Shown here in pieces: positions 1 through 7,040 of a DNA stretch of 16,143 nucleotides. Position 1 is the stretch's first letter, and the number at the start of each line of letters is the position of its first letter. Under the pieces are notes generated by a model. The model saw only the letters and a list, made by a program, of their open reading frames with translations, did no database searches and was not told the origin of the DNA. The stretch is taken from assembly GCA_050741255.1 (NCBI GenBank), contig JBOIEQ010000098.1, positions 1 to 16,143 on the forward strand. Reading direction: 5' to 3'. The DNA comes from CAZXNF01 sp050741255. GTDB taxonomy: Bacteria > Pseudomonadota > Gammaproteobacteria > Burkholderiales > SG8-41. Made by a program: the position numbers and the translations under genes.

Positions 1-753
1 CTCGGCTCCGGCAGCGCCGGCAATGCGCTGCTCGTCGAGGCCGGCAATACCCGTTTGCTGATTGATTGCGGCTTCTCCGCCACCGAGGCGGCTTCCCGCC
101 TCCAGCGCATCGGCGTGGAACCCGGCAGTCTGACGGCCATCCTGGTGACGCACGAGCATGACGATCACGCGGGAGGCGTTGCGCGCCTCTCGCGCCGTCA
201 CGGCGTGCCGGTCTGGATGACGGCTGGCACGCTGCGCGCGCTCGACGGCGCCTTCAGCAAGCTCGCGGGCCTTCAGATGTTCGACAGCCACGTGCCGTTC
301 ACCATCGGCGACATCGAGATCACGCCGTACCCGGTGCCGCACGATGCGCGCGAACCCGCGCAATTCGTGTTCGGCGACGGCGTGCGCCGTCTCGGGCTGC
401 TGACGGACGCGGGCAGCCTGACGCCGCACATGGTGCGCACGCTGTCGGGCGTCGATGCGTTCGTGCTCGAGTGCAACCACGACCGCGGGATGCTCGAGAA
501 CGGCCCCTATCCGGCCTCGCTCAAGGCGCGCGTCGGCGGCCGTTTCGGCCACCTCGCCAACGAGACGGCGGCGGAACTGCTGGCGGCCATCGACCGCGCC
601 CGCCTGCAGCACGTCATCGCCGCCCATCTGTCGCGGCAGAACAATCGCCCGGAACTCGCGACCGCCGCGCTCTCCGCGGTGCTGGGCTGCGCGCCGGACG
701 AGGTCACGGTCGCCGACCAGCAGACCGGTTTTGGCTGGCGCGGCTTCGCCTGA
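1..753 (+). CDS. MBL-fold metallo-hydrolase, YycJ/WalJ type (5' partial)
   Basis: A metallo-beta-lactamase-fold hydrolase whose reading frame is open from base 1, so the start lies left of the window. The first in-frame start-like codon (TTG at 55) is internal, because the preceding residues LGSGSAGNALLVEAGNTR are the conserved first strands of the family. The metal-binding motif THEHDDHAGG (HxHxDH) is at about residues 50-59 counted from the window edge. Later metal-ligand candidates are the His in PVPHDAR, the Asp in LLTDAGS, the His in ECNHDRG and the His in AAHLSRQNN. At 250 residues only a few N-terminal residues are missing for this roughly 255-260 residue family. Members are predicted cytoplasmic phosphodiesterases or nucleases, and the substrate cannot be read here. 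The gene ends at TGA 751-753 just before a strong terminator. The family is secure; the exact function is not. Confidence 0.9.
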   Translation, partial: LGSGSAGNALLVEAGNTRLLIDCGFSATEAASRLQRIGVEPGSLTAILVTHEHDDHAGGVARLSRRHGVPVWMTAGTLRALDGAFSKLAGLQMFDSHVPFTIGDIEITPYPVPHDAREPAQFVFGDGVRRLGLLTDAGSLTPHMVRTLSGVDAFVLECNHDRGMLENGPYPASLKARVGGRFGHLANETAAELLAAIDRARLQHVIAAHLSRQNNRPELATAALSAVLGCAPDEVTVADQQTGFGWRGFA

Positions 754-780
754 CGCGCGCGTCCCGGAGCGGTACGAAAA

Positions 781-812
781 AAAACGGCTTGGGGTTTCCC
801 CCAAGCCGTTTT
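781..812. terminator. Bidirectional intrinsic terminator between convergent genes
   Basis: A perfect 14-bp inverted repeat: AAAACGGCTTGGGG at 781-794 pairs with CCCCAAGCCGTTTT at 799-812 around the loop TTTC. The stem ends in an A tract on one side (777-784) and a T tract on the other (809-812), so it can act in both directions. It lies between the metallo-hydrolase stop at 753 and the lipoprotein stop at 830, which face each other. Confidence 0.93.
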
Positions 813-829
813 GCCTTGCGGTCAGCTGC

Positions 830-1201
830 TTACTTTTTCATGGCGTCCGTTGCACCGGCCTTGGCGCCGGACATTGCGCCGGCAGTGCCGCCGGTCTGCG
901 CGCCCTTCGCGCCGCCTTCCGCGGCGGCTTTGGCCACGTCCGTCAGTTTCGACGTCGCCGCTTTGCTCGCGTCTTCGCTGCTGGAGGCCGGAACCGAGGG
1001 CGCGGTGCTGGTCGCAGCCGCGTCTTTCTTCTCGTCCTTCGCGTCGGTGGTCGGCGCGGGCACCGGGGCGGGTGCGGGCGCGGCGGCCGGCGCGGGCGCC
1101 GGTGCGGGAGCGGGCGCTGCGGCGGGTTTTTCGGCGGGCTTGTCGCCGCATGCGGCGAGGCCCAGGGCAAACAGGGCGGCTATCAGGGTCAGGCGTTTCA
1201 T
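830..1201 (-). CDS. Small Pro/Ala-rich lipoprotein
   Basis: A 123-residue predicted lipoprotein of unknown function. It starts MKRLTLIAALFALGLAAC, a signal peptide with an LAAC lipobox, so Cys18 would be lipidated. Next comes a low-complexity Pro-Ala spacer (about residues 27-50, mostly alternating A and P). A Lys/Asp/Ser-rich stretch follows, then a Gly/Ala-rich C-terminus (about residues 85-123). I chose the ATG at 1199-1201 because GAGGG lies 8 nt upstream; the open frame extends to 1276, but that extension would bury the signal peptide. The Pro-Ala segment probably works as an extended periplasmic linker. No enzymatic motif is visible. The gene sits alone between the terminator at 781-812 and a 196-bp gap. 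Confidence is high that it is a real lipoprotein, but its function is unknown. Confidence 0.8.
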   Translation of the reverse strand: MKRLTLIAALFALGLAACGDKPAEKPAAAPAPAPAPAPAAAPAPAPVPAPTTDAKDEKKDAAATSTAPSVPASSSEDASKAATSKLTDVAKAAAEGGAKGAQTGGTAGAMSGAKAGATDAMKK

Positions 1202-1294
1202 GGTGTATCCCTCAGTCAGTGGTGTGTGGACGTGCCGAGAACAGCGGAACGGGAAAGCGCGCATCGGCGTCAGCAACAGGCGTAGTCCTTGCCG

Positions 1295-1312
1295 GCGGCC
1301 GTGGACGGCCGC
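1295..1312. repeat. Perfect GC-rich palindrome in intergenic gap
   Basis: GCGGCCGT (1295-1302) and ACGGCCGC (1305-1312) form an 8-bp perfect inverted repeat separated by GG, followed on the plus strand by GTTGTTAT. It lies between the stop of the minus-strand gene ending at 1398 and the start of the lipoprotein gene at 1201. It could be a transcript hairpin attenuating readthrough or a protein-binding site. There is no T tract on the minus strand, so it is not a canonical terminator for the upstream gene. Nothing else recognisable was seen in 1202-1397. Confidence 0.4.
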
Positions 1313-1397
1313 GTTGTTATCACGAATGTGCGTTGCGCTTCCCGCATCGCCAAGCCTGCAAGTTTACCTTTCCGTGCCAGGCATTCCAAGCCGGACG

Positions 1398-1898
1398 TTA
1401 GAGCCCCAGCGTGGTGGCCGCCATGGCAGGGGTGGAGGCTTCCCAGATCTCGGCGAAACGCTTGCGCATCAGTTGGGTCGCCGCCAGGTCGGCCCGCGTG
1501 AGGACGCCGCGGAGGTCGTCAAAGTGAAAGCGGTGCACGAACAGCAGGTCGTCGGCGATCGCGAACGGGTCGTAGACGCGGCGGGCGGCGGGCAGCGTAC
1601 GCCGGATCGCCAGGGCGTGGCTGAACTGCTTCACCAGCAGCATCAGTCGCGGACAGTCGCGCGTCAGGTTGCCGGTCTCGTGCAGCACGATCTCCAGCTT
1701 GTTGGTGCGGCGCTTCAGCAGAAAGGCGCGCAGCAGGTCATGGCGCTGCGGGCTGTTCCAGGCGCGGGTGAGCGCGCGGTCGAACAACCGGATATGCGCA
1801 TCCGCTTCGGCGATCAGGCCGTCGATCGCCGATTCGATTTCGACGCCGCCCGCGAGAGGACGGTCACCGGGCATCCGTTCGGGCGGGACTTCTTTCAT
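1398..1898 (-). CDS. Uncharacterised protein, DUF7931-like
   Basis: A 166-residue soluble protein with no signal peptide or transmembrane segment. It has an acidic N-terminal half (about residues 19-42) and a core rich in Arg and hydrophobic residues, including KRRTNKLEIVLHETGNLTRDCP (within about 82-104) and DDLLFVHRFHFDDLRGVL (about 121-138). The pattern resembles the C-terminal domain that follows an acetyltransferase domain in some proteobacterial proteins (DUF7931). Here that domain would stand alone, but the match is from memory and tentative. The start ATG at 1896-1898 has no clear ribosome site; Met9 is an alternative. The gene lies 76 bp downstream of roxA on the same strand, so co-transcription is plausible, with an inverted 7-mer repeat pair at the junction. 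The function is not known. Confidence 0.68.
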   Translation of the reverse strand: MKEVPPERMPGDRPLAGGVEIESAIDGLIAEADAHIRLFDRALTRAWNSPQRHDLLRAFLLKRRTNKLEIVLHETGNLTRDCPRLMLLVKQFSHALAIRRTLPAARRVYDPFAIADDLLFVHRFHFDDLRGVLTRADLAATQLMRKRFAEIWEASTPAMAATTLGL

Positions 1899-1909
1899 TG
1901 CTTGAAGGC

Positions 1910-1941
1910 GGGATTAGTGATTTGAGATTGGGGATTGGTGA
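1910..1941 (+). repeat. 7-bp tandem repeat cluster, GGGATTN type
   Basis: Four 7-bp units in perfect phase: GGGATTA (1910-1916), GTGATTT (1917-1923), GAGATTG (1924-1930) and GGGATTG (1931-1937), then a decaying GTGAC. The consensus is GGGATTN. The cluster lies between roxA and the gene ending at 1398. Positions 1924-1938 can pair with 1992-2006 at 14 of 15 bases, making a stem around a 53-nt loop. It resembles the short intergenic GGGATT-type repeat clusters seen in some high-GC Gram-negative genomes. Confidence 0.8.
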
Positions 1942-1974
1942 CTACACCAGGCAGCAGGCGTATGTGCGGATGGT

Positions 1975-3117
1975 CTAAGGTTTTCGAATCCCCAATCCCG
2001 AATCTCCAATGCCGACGCTGAGATAGCCCTCACGATACCACCCGTACAGCAGCGTGACAGCGCTGGCGCCCAAGCGTTGCGGTGCGAGCGCGCGCGTGTC
2101 CGCCAGGCGCGCGACGAGCGCCCGTGCGGCCGCGGGCGGGCGCACGGCCTCACCGTTCATGAAGGCGCGGTCGCTCGCGGTGAGCAACCGGCTTTTCAGG
2201 TCGAGCACGACGCCGCGCAGCGCGATGGCGCGCGCGAACGCCGCGCGCGGCAGTGGTCGCGCGGGCGGGAGGAAGGCCGTGTGCGGCTTGGGTTCGCTCA
2301 GGTATTCGCCCAGGAACGCAGCGACCTCGGCGCGGCCCCAGCGCAGACGGGCGAGTTCGCGCGCGGCGTAGTCGATCAGGCGCGGCGGCAGGCGGCCGGC
2401 CTGCGGGCCGCGTCGCAATCCTGCATCCGCGTAGCGTGCGCCGCCGGTGTAGCGTTCGTGCAGGAAATCGAGAAAACGCGTGGCCATTTCCGCGGCGGTC
2501 GGTGCGCGGAATCCGACCGAGAGGGTGATGCACGCGTCGAGTGCAACGCCCTCATGCGCGACCCGCGGCGGCAGGTACAGCACATCGCCGGGTTCGACCG
2601 TCCACGTCCTGCCCGCGCCCATGCGGCGAAGGATCCGAAGCGGTGCGTCAGGGACCAGCGTGAGATCACGCTGCCGCGACACCCGCCAGCGCCGGCGGCC
2701 GAAGGCCTGCACGAGGAACACGTCGTAGCTGTCGAAATGCGGGCCTACGCCACCACCCGGCGCGGCGAAACTGGCCATCACGTCGTCGTGCCGGGCGTAC
2801 GGGATCGCGCGGAAGCGTTCCGCCAGTGCCCGCATTGCCGGCAGATGGAGTTCCACGCCATTGACGAGCAACGTCCAGTTCCGCGCGGGCAGCCGCGCAA
2901 GCTGCCGCGCCGTGAAGGGGCCATGGGCTACCGACCAGCGCGGTCCCTGCCGCTGCACGAGGCGGGACTCGACGTCCCCGCGCCGCGCCAGCGCGAACAA
3001 TTCCCGCCGGCCGACGGACCCGGCCGCCGAGGGGAGCGCGCCGGGCGCGAACCATGGCGCGCGCTGCCAGTGCCGCCGCAGAAAATCATCCCAGGAAAGA
3101 TCGTTTGCCGTGAACAT
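1975..3117 (-). CDS. roxA: Ribosomal oxygenase RoxA/YcfD-type (JmjC cupin)
   Basis: A JmjC-fold Fe(II)/2-oxoglutarate oxygenase of the YcfD family. In E. coli the family hydroxylates an arginine of ribosomal protein L16. It has 380 residues, close to the usual 373 or so. The iron triad is visible: His127 and Asp129 in GPHFDSYDVFLVQ and His188 in PPRVAHEG, nearly the same positions as in E. coli. The N-terminus (DLSWDDFLRRHWQRAPWF) is the typical family opening. The winged-helix C-terminal region follows from about residue 210. The final residues (IGDSGLGIRKP) come from a 7-bp intergenic repeat rather than from family sequence, so the original stop has probably been replaced. The start ATG at 3115-3117 has no good Shine-Dalgarno, but a TATAAT lies 9 bp before it. 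It is divergent from bcp. The identification is strong; the substrate is inferred from the family. Confidence 0.9.
   Translation of the reverse strand: MFTANDLSWDDFLRRHWQRAPWFAPGALPSAAGSVGRRELFALARRGDVESRLVQRQGPRWSVAHGPFTARQLARLPARNWTLLVNGVELHLPAMRALAERFRAIPYARHDDVMASFAAPGGGVGPHFDSYDVFLVQAFGRRRWRVSRQRDLTLVPDAPLRILRRMGAGRTWTVEPGDVLYLPPRVAHEGVALDACITLSVGFRAPTAAEMATRFLDFLHERYTGGARYADAGLRRGPQAGRLPPRLIDYAARELARLRWGRAEVAAFLGEYLSEPKPHTAFLPPARPLPRAAFARAIALRGVVLDLKSRLLTASDRAFMNGEAVRPPAAARALVARLADTRALAPQRLGASAVTLLYGWYREGYLSVGIGDSGLGIRKP
1985..2012 (-). repeat. Inverted copy of the GGGATTN 7-mer cluster, inside the roxA 3' end
   Basis: Read on the minus strand this is four phased 7-mers: GCATTGG, AGATTCG, GGATTGG and GGATTCG, equivalent to GGGATTN in another register. 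It is the inverted partner of the cluster at 1910-1941. It lies within the roxA reading frame and encodes the C-terminal residues IGDSGLGIR, followed by KP and the stop. Confidence 0.8.
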
Positions 3118-3126
3118 CGCGCGCCG

Positions 3127-3132
3127 ATTATA
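3127..3132 (-). promoter_or_regulatory. Perfect -10 element (TATAAT) for roxA
   Basis: The minus strand reads TATAAT at 3132-3127, 9 bp before the roxA ATG. A start point about 7 nt downstream would fall 2-3 nt from the ATG, giving a nearly leaderless transcript. This fits the absence of a Shine-Dalgarno. No good -35 hexamer was found at 17 bp, so the call rests on the -10 alone. Confidence 0.45.
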
Positions 3133-3223
3133 GGAGTTTGAGGCGTTTGGAGCGCCCGACCGGTGGTGTGCGCTTGCTCGCCGTTGCGGGCGGCGAGGGG
3201 ATGCCGTTGCCCCGCAAAAACTT

Positions 3224-3234
3224 TGCTATACAAT
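3224..3234 (+). promoter_or_regulatory. Extended -10 promoter for the bcp-slyD unit
   Basis: TGC followed by TATACAAT (3224-3234) is an extended -10 element, a TGN joined directly to TATACA. Transcription would start near 3239-3240, leaving a leader of about 24 nt that holds GGAGG. A TTGCCC at 3207-3212 is a possible -35 but is too close (14 bp). The promoter lies inside the open frame that precedes bcp, which argues against the longer upstream start for that gene. Confidence 0.55.
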
Positions 3235-3251
3235 CATTCGAGGTCGTTTGC

Positions 3252-3256
3252 GGAGG
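3252..3256 (+). promoter_or_regulatory. Ribosome binding site GGAGG that sets the bcp start
   Basis: GGAGG at 3252-3256 lies 7 nt before GTG 3264. With the -10 element at 3227 it favours this GTG over the TTG at 3138, which opens the same frame 42 codons earlier. Confidence 0.7.
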
Positions 3257-3263
3257 CGAAGCT

Positions 3264-3797
3264 GTGGAACCTCTGACGCATGCTCCTGCATCAGCATTGC
3301 CGGCTCCAGTGCCGGCCGTTTCGCGCCTGAGGGTCGGCGTGCCGGCGCCCGGTTTCGAGCTGCCGGATGCCGACATGGCGCTGGTCAGGCTCGCCGATTT
3401 CCGCAACCGCCAGCATGTGGTGCTGTACTTTTACCCGCGAGACGACACACCGGGCTGCACGATCGAGGCGATCGAGTTCTCGGAACTGGAAGAGGAGTTC
3501 ACGCGCCGTCACGCGGTCATTCTCGGCATCAGCCGCGACGACTGCACGAGCCACGGCGCCTTCCGCGACAAGCACGGCCTGTCGGTGCAGTTGCTGGCGG
3601 ACGAGGACGGCGAGGCCTGCGCGCAGTACGGCGTACTGTATGAAAAGGAATACGAGGGCCGGCGCAAGACCTGCATTCAGCGCTCGACCTTCGTCATCGA
3701 CAAGCGCGGCATCCTCCGGCACGCCGCCTACGGCGTGACCCCGCGGGGTCACGCGGAAGAAGTGCTGGGAACACTGGAGAGCCTGCAATGCAAGTAA
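3264..3797 (+). CDS. bcp: Thioredoxin-dependent peroxiredoxin, BCP/PrxQ family
   Basis: A 177-residue peroxiredoxin that reduces hydrogen peroxide and organic hydroperoxides in the cytoplasm. The active site YPRDDTPGCTIEA carries Thr62 and the peroxidatic Cys65, and the usual arginine is Arg140 in QRSTFVID. The resolving cysteine that most BCP proteins have five residues later (TPGCTxEAC) is replaced by Ile70. The protein is therefore either a one-cysteine form or uses another cysteine; Cys94, Cys119, Cys137 and Cys176 are available. About 22 Pro/Ala-rich N-terminal residues precede the thioredoxin fold. The GTG start is chosen from the GGAGG at 3252 and the promoter at 3227. The stop overlaps the slyD start by 10 bp, so the two are translated from one message. 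The family call is secure; the recycling mechanism is open. Confidence 0.9.
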   Translation: MEPLTHAPASALPAPVPAVSRLRVGVPAPGFELPDADMALVRLADFRNRQHVVLYFYPRDDTPGCTIEAIEFSELEEEFTRRHAVILGISRDDCTSHGAFRDKHGLSVQLLADEDGEACAQYGVLYEKEYEGRRKTCIQRSTFVIDKRGILRHAAYGVTPRGHAEEVLGTLESLQCK

Positions 3798-4267
3798 GTC
3801 GTGATGCCGTCGTCACCCTGACCTTCGAAGTGCGCGATTCGCAGGGGGTGCTGGTCGAGTCCACTCCCGAGCCGATCGCCTACCTGCACGGTCGCGCGTC
3901 GCTGTTTCCGCGGCTGGAGGCGGCGCTGGAAGGCAAGGCGGCCGGCGAACAATGCGAGGTCGCCCTGGAGCCCGAGGATGCGTTCGGCGATTACGACGCC
4001 GAACTGGTGTTCATGGAACCACGCGACAAATTTCCCGCCGACGTGAAGGTCGGCATGCAGTTCGAGGGCAAGACCGACGGCGGTGACGAGACGCGCATGT
4101 TCCGGGTGACGGATATCGCGGAAGGCAAGGTGGTGGTGGACGCCAACCACCCGCTCGCCGGCATGGCGTTGCGTTTTCTCTGCGCCATCAGCGAAGTGCG
4201 CGCGGCCACCGCCGAGGAACTCGCGCACGGCCACGTGCACGGCCCCGGCGGGCATCACCACCACTGA
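3788..4267 (+). CDS. slyD: FKBP-type peptidyl-prolyl isomerase, SlyD-like
   Basis: A 159-residue SlyD-type prolyl cis-trans isomerase and chaperone. The FKBP half opens with VTLTFEVRDSQGVLVEST and contains AYLHGRASLFPRLEAALEGK and LEPEDAFGDYDAELV. The insert-in-flap chaperone domain spans about residues 70-125, and the FKBP fold closes with DANHPLAGMALRF. The tail HGHVHGPGGHHHH is a histidine-rich metal-binding segment like the Ni/Zn-binding tail of SlyD, though shorter than in E. coli. GGAG lies upstream of ATG 3788 inside bcp, and the genes overlap by 10 bp. The stop at 4265-4267 is 3 bp from the convergent mutS stop, with no terminator between them. Metal storage or nickel delivery is a family role, not shown here. 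Confidence 0.92.
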   Translation: MQVSRDAVVTLTFEVRDSQGVLVESTPEPIAYLHGRASLFPRLEAALEGKAAGEQCEVALEPEDAFGDYDAELVFMEPRDKFPADVKVGMQFEGKTDGGDETRMFRVTDIAEGKVVVDANHPLAGMALRFLCAISEVRAATAEELAHGHVHGPGGHHHH

Positions 4268-4270
4268 GAC

Positions 4271-6850
4271 CTATTCCGCGAGCTGCTTGAGCCGGTAGAG
4301 CAGTTCCAGCGCGGCTTTCGGCGACAACTGGTCGGGATCGGTGTCCCGTAGCGCATCCAGCACCGGATGCGGGGCGGGTTCCACCGGCCCTGATGCCGTC
4401 GCCGTGCCGCCGGTAAACAGGTCCGGCTGGCGGCCGCCGGCGACACTCTCCTGCTCGAGTTTCGCGAGTTGCTTGCGCGCGCTGCGCACGACCGCCGAGG
4501 GCACGCCGGCCAGTTGCGCCACCTGCACGCCGTAACTCTGGTTCGCGGGACCTTCCTCCACGGCATGCAGGAATACGATGCGATCCTTGTGCTCGACGGC
4601 GTCGAGGTGCACGTTGGCCGCTTCGCGGTGCTCGACCGCCAGCCGCGTCATTTCGAAATAGTGCGTGGCGAACAGCGCGAGGCTGCGGTTGACCTTCAGG
4701 ATGTGCTGGGCGATCGCCCAGGCGAGCGCCAGGCCGTCGAAGGTGGAGGTGCCGCGACCGATCTCGTCCATCAACACCAGGCTGCGTTCGGTGGCGTGGT
4801 GCAGGATGTAGGCCGCCTCGGTCATTTCCACCATGAACGTCGAGCGCCCTCCGGCGAGATCGTCCGCCGCGCCGATGCGGGTGAAGAGCTGGTCCATCGC
4901 GCCCAGCCGAACTTTTTTTGCCGGCACGAAACTGCCCGCGTGCGCCAGCAGCGCGATCAGCGCCGCCTGCCGCATGTAGGTGGACTTGCCGCCCATGTTG
5001 GGACCGGTGACGAGCAGCAGGCGCCGCGCGGGGCCGAGCCGGGCATCGTTGGCGATGAACTGCTCGACCTGGCGCTCGACGACCGGATGGCGGCCGCCTT
5101 CGATTTCCAGCACCGGCGCATCGGTAAATTCCGGCCGTACGTAATCGTGCGCAGCCGCGCGATCCGCGAGCGTGGCCAGCAGGTCGAGTTCGGCCAGCGC
5201 GTCCGCGATCGATTTCAGTTGCGGCAGATGCGCGGCGAGTTGCGCGAGCAGGGCTTCGTAGAGCCATTTCTCGCGGGCGAGTGCGCGGTCCTGCGCGGAG
5301 AGCGCCTTGTCCTCGAAGGCCTTCAGTTCCGGCGTGAGGTAACGTTCGGCGTTTTTCAGCGTCTGCCGTCGGCGATAGTCGTCGGGCACCTTGTCGGCCT
5401 GCGCGCGCGAGACCTCGATGTAGAAGCCGTGCACGCGGTTGTATTCGACCTTGAGGTTGGCGATGCCGGTGCGGGCGCGCTCGCGCGCCTCGAGGTCGAG
5501 GAGGAAGCGGTCGCCGTGCGTGGTGATGGCGCGCAGTTCGTCGAGTTCGGCATCGAAGCCGTCGGCGATCACGCCGCCTTCGCGCACGACGGCCCCGGGC
5601 TCCGCTTTCAGGGTGCGGGCCAGCAGGCGCTGCGCCGTACAGTCGGCGGCGCACACGCCCGCGATGGCGGCAAGGGCGCCGACGCGGGCGTCGGCCAGCG
5701 CGGTACCGATCGCGGGCAGGCGGGTCAGCGTGTCGCGCAGGCCGGCCAGATCGCGCGGCCGCGCGTTGCCGAGCGCCACGCGCGCGGTGATGCGCTCGAC
5801 GTCCACGCAGTCCCGGAGTTGCGTCCTCACGGCCTCGCGCGCACCGCCGGCCAGCAGGCTCTCGACGGCGTCCAGCCGGGCGGTGCGACGGACCGCATCG
5901 GTCAGCGGGTGGTGCAGCGCGTGGCGCAGCCGGCGGCTGCCCATGGTGGTGGCGCAGACGTCGAGCACCGACAGCAGCGTCGGCGCCGGTTCGCCGCGAT
6001 TGGTCTCGGTCAGTTCAAGATTGCGGCGCGTGGCCGCATCCATGCGCACGTACTCGGATTCGCTCTCGAGACGAATCGTGTCCAGGTGCGCGATGGCGGT
6101 GCCCTGCGTGGTGCGCGCGTAGCCGAGCAGCGCGCCCGCCGCGGCGGTGGCGAACGGCGCTTCGTGGAGCCCGAAAGCCGTGAGGTCGCGCGTGCCGAAC
6201 TGCGCGGCGAGCGCGCGCATGGCCGCATCGTGGTCGAACTGCCAGTCCGGCACGCGCCGCAGGGCGATGTCACTGCCGGGCGGCAGCGTCAGCGATTGTG
6301 CCTCGCCGAGAAGGATTTCCGCCGGCCGCAGGCGTTCGATTTCGGAGGCGAGCCGCGCCGGCGGAATCTCGGTGGCGCGGAAACTGCCGGCGGCGAGGCT
6401 CATCCAGGCGAGACCCAGCGTGCGTTTGTCGCCGGTGACGGCAAGCAGCACGTTGTCGCGCCTGTCGTCGAGCAGCGCCGCGTCGGTCAGTGTGCCGGGG
6501 GTGACGATGCGCATGACCTTGCGCTCGACCGGACCCTTGGCGGTGGCCGGGTCGCCGATCTGCTCGCAGATCGCGACCGACTCGCCGAGTTTGACCAGCT
6601 TCGCCAGGTACTGTTCGACAGCGTGAAAGGGGACGCCGGCCATCTTGATCGGCGCGCCGGCCGATGCGCCGCGCTGGGTGAGCGTGATGTCCATCAACTT
6701 CGCGGCACGCACCGCGTCGTCGAAAAACAGCTCGTAGAAATCGCCCATCCGGTAGAACACCAGCTTGTCCGGATGCTGGGCCTTGATGCCCAGATACTGC
6801 TGCATCATCGGCGTGTGAGCGGCGGGGGAGGGCGGGGCAGCGGCGTCCAT
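4271..6850 (-). CDS. mutS: DNA mismatch repair protein MutS
   Basis: Full-length MutS (859 residues; E. coli 853). It recognises base mismatches and small loops and recruits MutL. The mismatch-reading Phe-X-Glu motif is Phe38-Tyr39-Glu40 in MGDFYELF. The connector, lever and clamp regions follow. The ATPase has Walker A GPNMGGKST at 616-624, Walker B LVLMDEIGRGTSTFDG with Asp695, and the FATHYFEMT motif. QPDLF at about 808-812 fits the beta-clamp binding consensus, and the last residues (DPDQLSPKAALELLYRLKQL) match the C-terminal tetramerisation helices. The ATG at 6848-6850 is chosen because AHTPMMQQYL then sits as in other MutS proteins; no clear Shine-Dalgarno is visible. It is divergent from the c-di-GMP unit across 350 bp. 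All key residues are intact. Confidence 0.98.
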   Translation of the reverse strand: MDAAAPPSPAAHTPMMQQYLGIKAQHPDKLVFYRMGDFYELFFDDAVRAAKLMDITLTQRGASAGAPIKMAGVPFHAVEQYLAKLVKLGESVAICEQIGDPATAKGPVERKVMRIVTPGTLTDAALLDDRRDNVLLAVTGDKRTLGLAWMSLAAGSFRATEIPPARLASEIERLRPAEILLGEAQSLTLPPGSDIALRRVPDWQFDHDAAMRALAAQFGTRDLTAFGLHEAPFATAAAGALLGYARTTQGTAIAHLDTIRLESESEYVRMDAATRRNLELTETNRGEPAPTLLSVLDVCATTMGSRRLRHALHHPLTDAVRRTARLDAVESLLAGGAREAVRTQLRDCVDVERITARVALGNARPRDLAGLRDTLTRLPAIGTALADARVGALAAIAGVCAADCTAQRLLARTLKAEPGAVVREGGVIADGFDAELDELRAITTHGDRFLLDLEARERARTGIANLKVEYNRVHGFYIEVSRAQADKVPDDYRRRQTLKNAERYLTPELKAFEDKALSAQDRALAREKWLYEALLAQLAAHLPQLKSIADALAELDLLATLADRAAAHDYVRPEFTDAPVLEIEGGRHPVVERQVEQFIANDARLGPARRLLLVTGPNMGGKSTYMRQAALIALLAHAGSFVPAKKVRLGAMDQLFTRIGAADDLAGGRSTFMVEMTEAAYILHHATERSLVLMDEIGRGTSTFDGLALAWAIAQHILKVNRSLALFATHYFEMTRLAVEHREAANVHLDAVEHKDRIVFLHAVEEGPANQSYGVQVAQLAGVPSAVVRSARKQLAKLEQESVAGGRQPDLFTGGTATASGPVEPAPHPVLDALRDTDPDQLSPKAALELLYRLKQLAE

Positions 6851-7040
6851 TGCGGCTAGCGAATCAATCTCGATCCGACGGGGTGATCATCGGACAGTCA
6901 GCACCGGGGCAGAAGGGGCGGGAAGTGGGAGCGTGTGCAGCCTAGCATATGCGGCAGGGCCGAGAAATGAATGCTACGCACGCGCGATCGGCGGCTGGAT
7001 TGATCGCGGCGGCGCGGCGGCCGATCCGCCTGTGCGTCGG

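Noticed and set aside
471..1925. Plus-strand frame of 484 codons over the first 2 kb
   Set aside because: It crosses the strong terminator and three real genes, and its composition changes abruptly at each one.
3138..3263. Upstream extension of bcp to TTG 3138
   Set aside because: The extension holds an extended -10 promoter and the GGAGG site, and its residues do not look like peroxiredoxin sequence; GTG 3264 is the better start.
4188..5654. Minus-strand frame of 488 codons within mutS
   Set aside because: It is an out-of-frame shadow of mutS with Arg/Ala/Pro-rich composition and no motif.
4469..6859. Long plus-strand open frame of 796 codons opposite mutS
   Set aside because: It is the antisense of a complete, motif-verified MutS. 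Its translation is rich in Arg, Gly and Val with no recognisable domain, as expected from mirror frames in GC-rich DNA.
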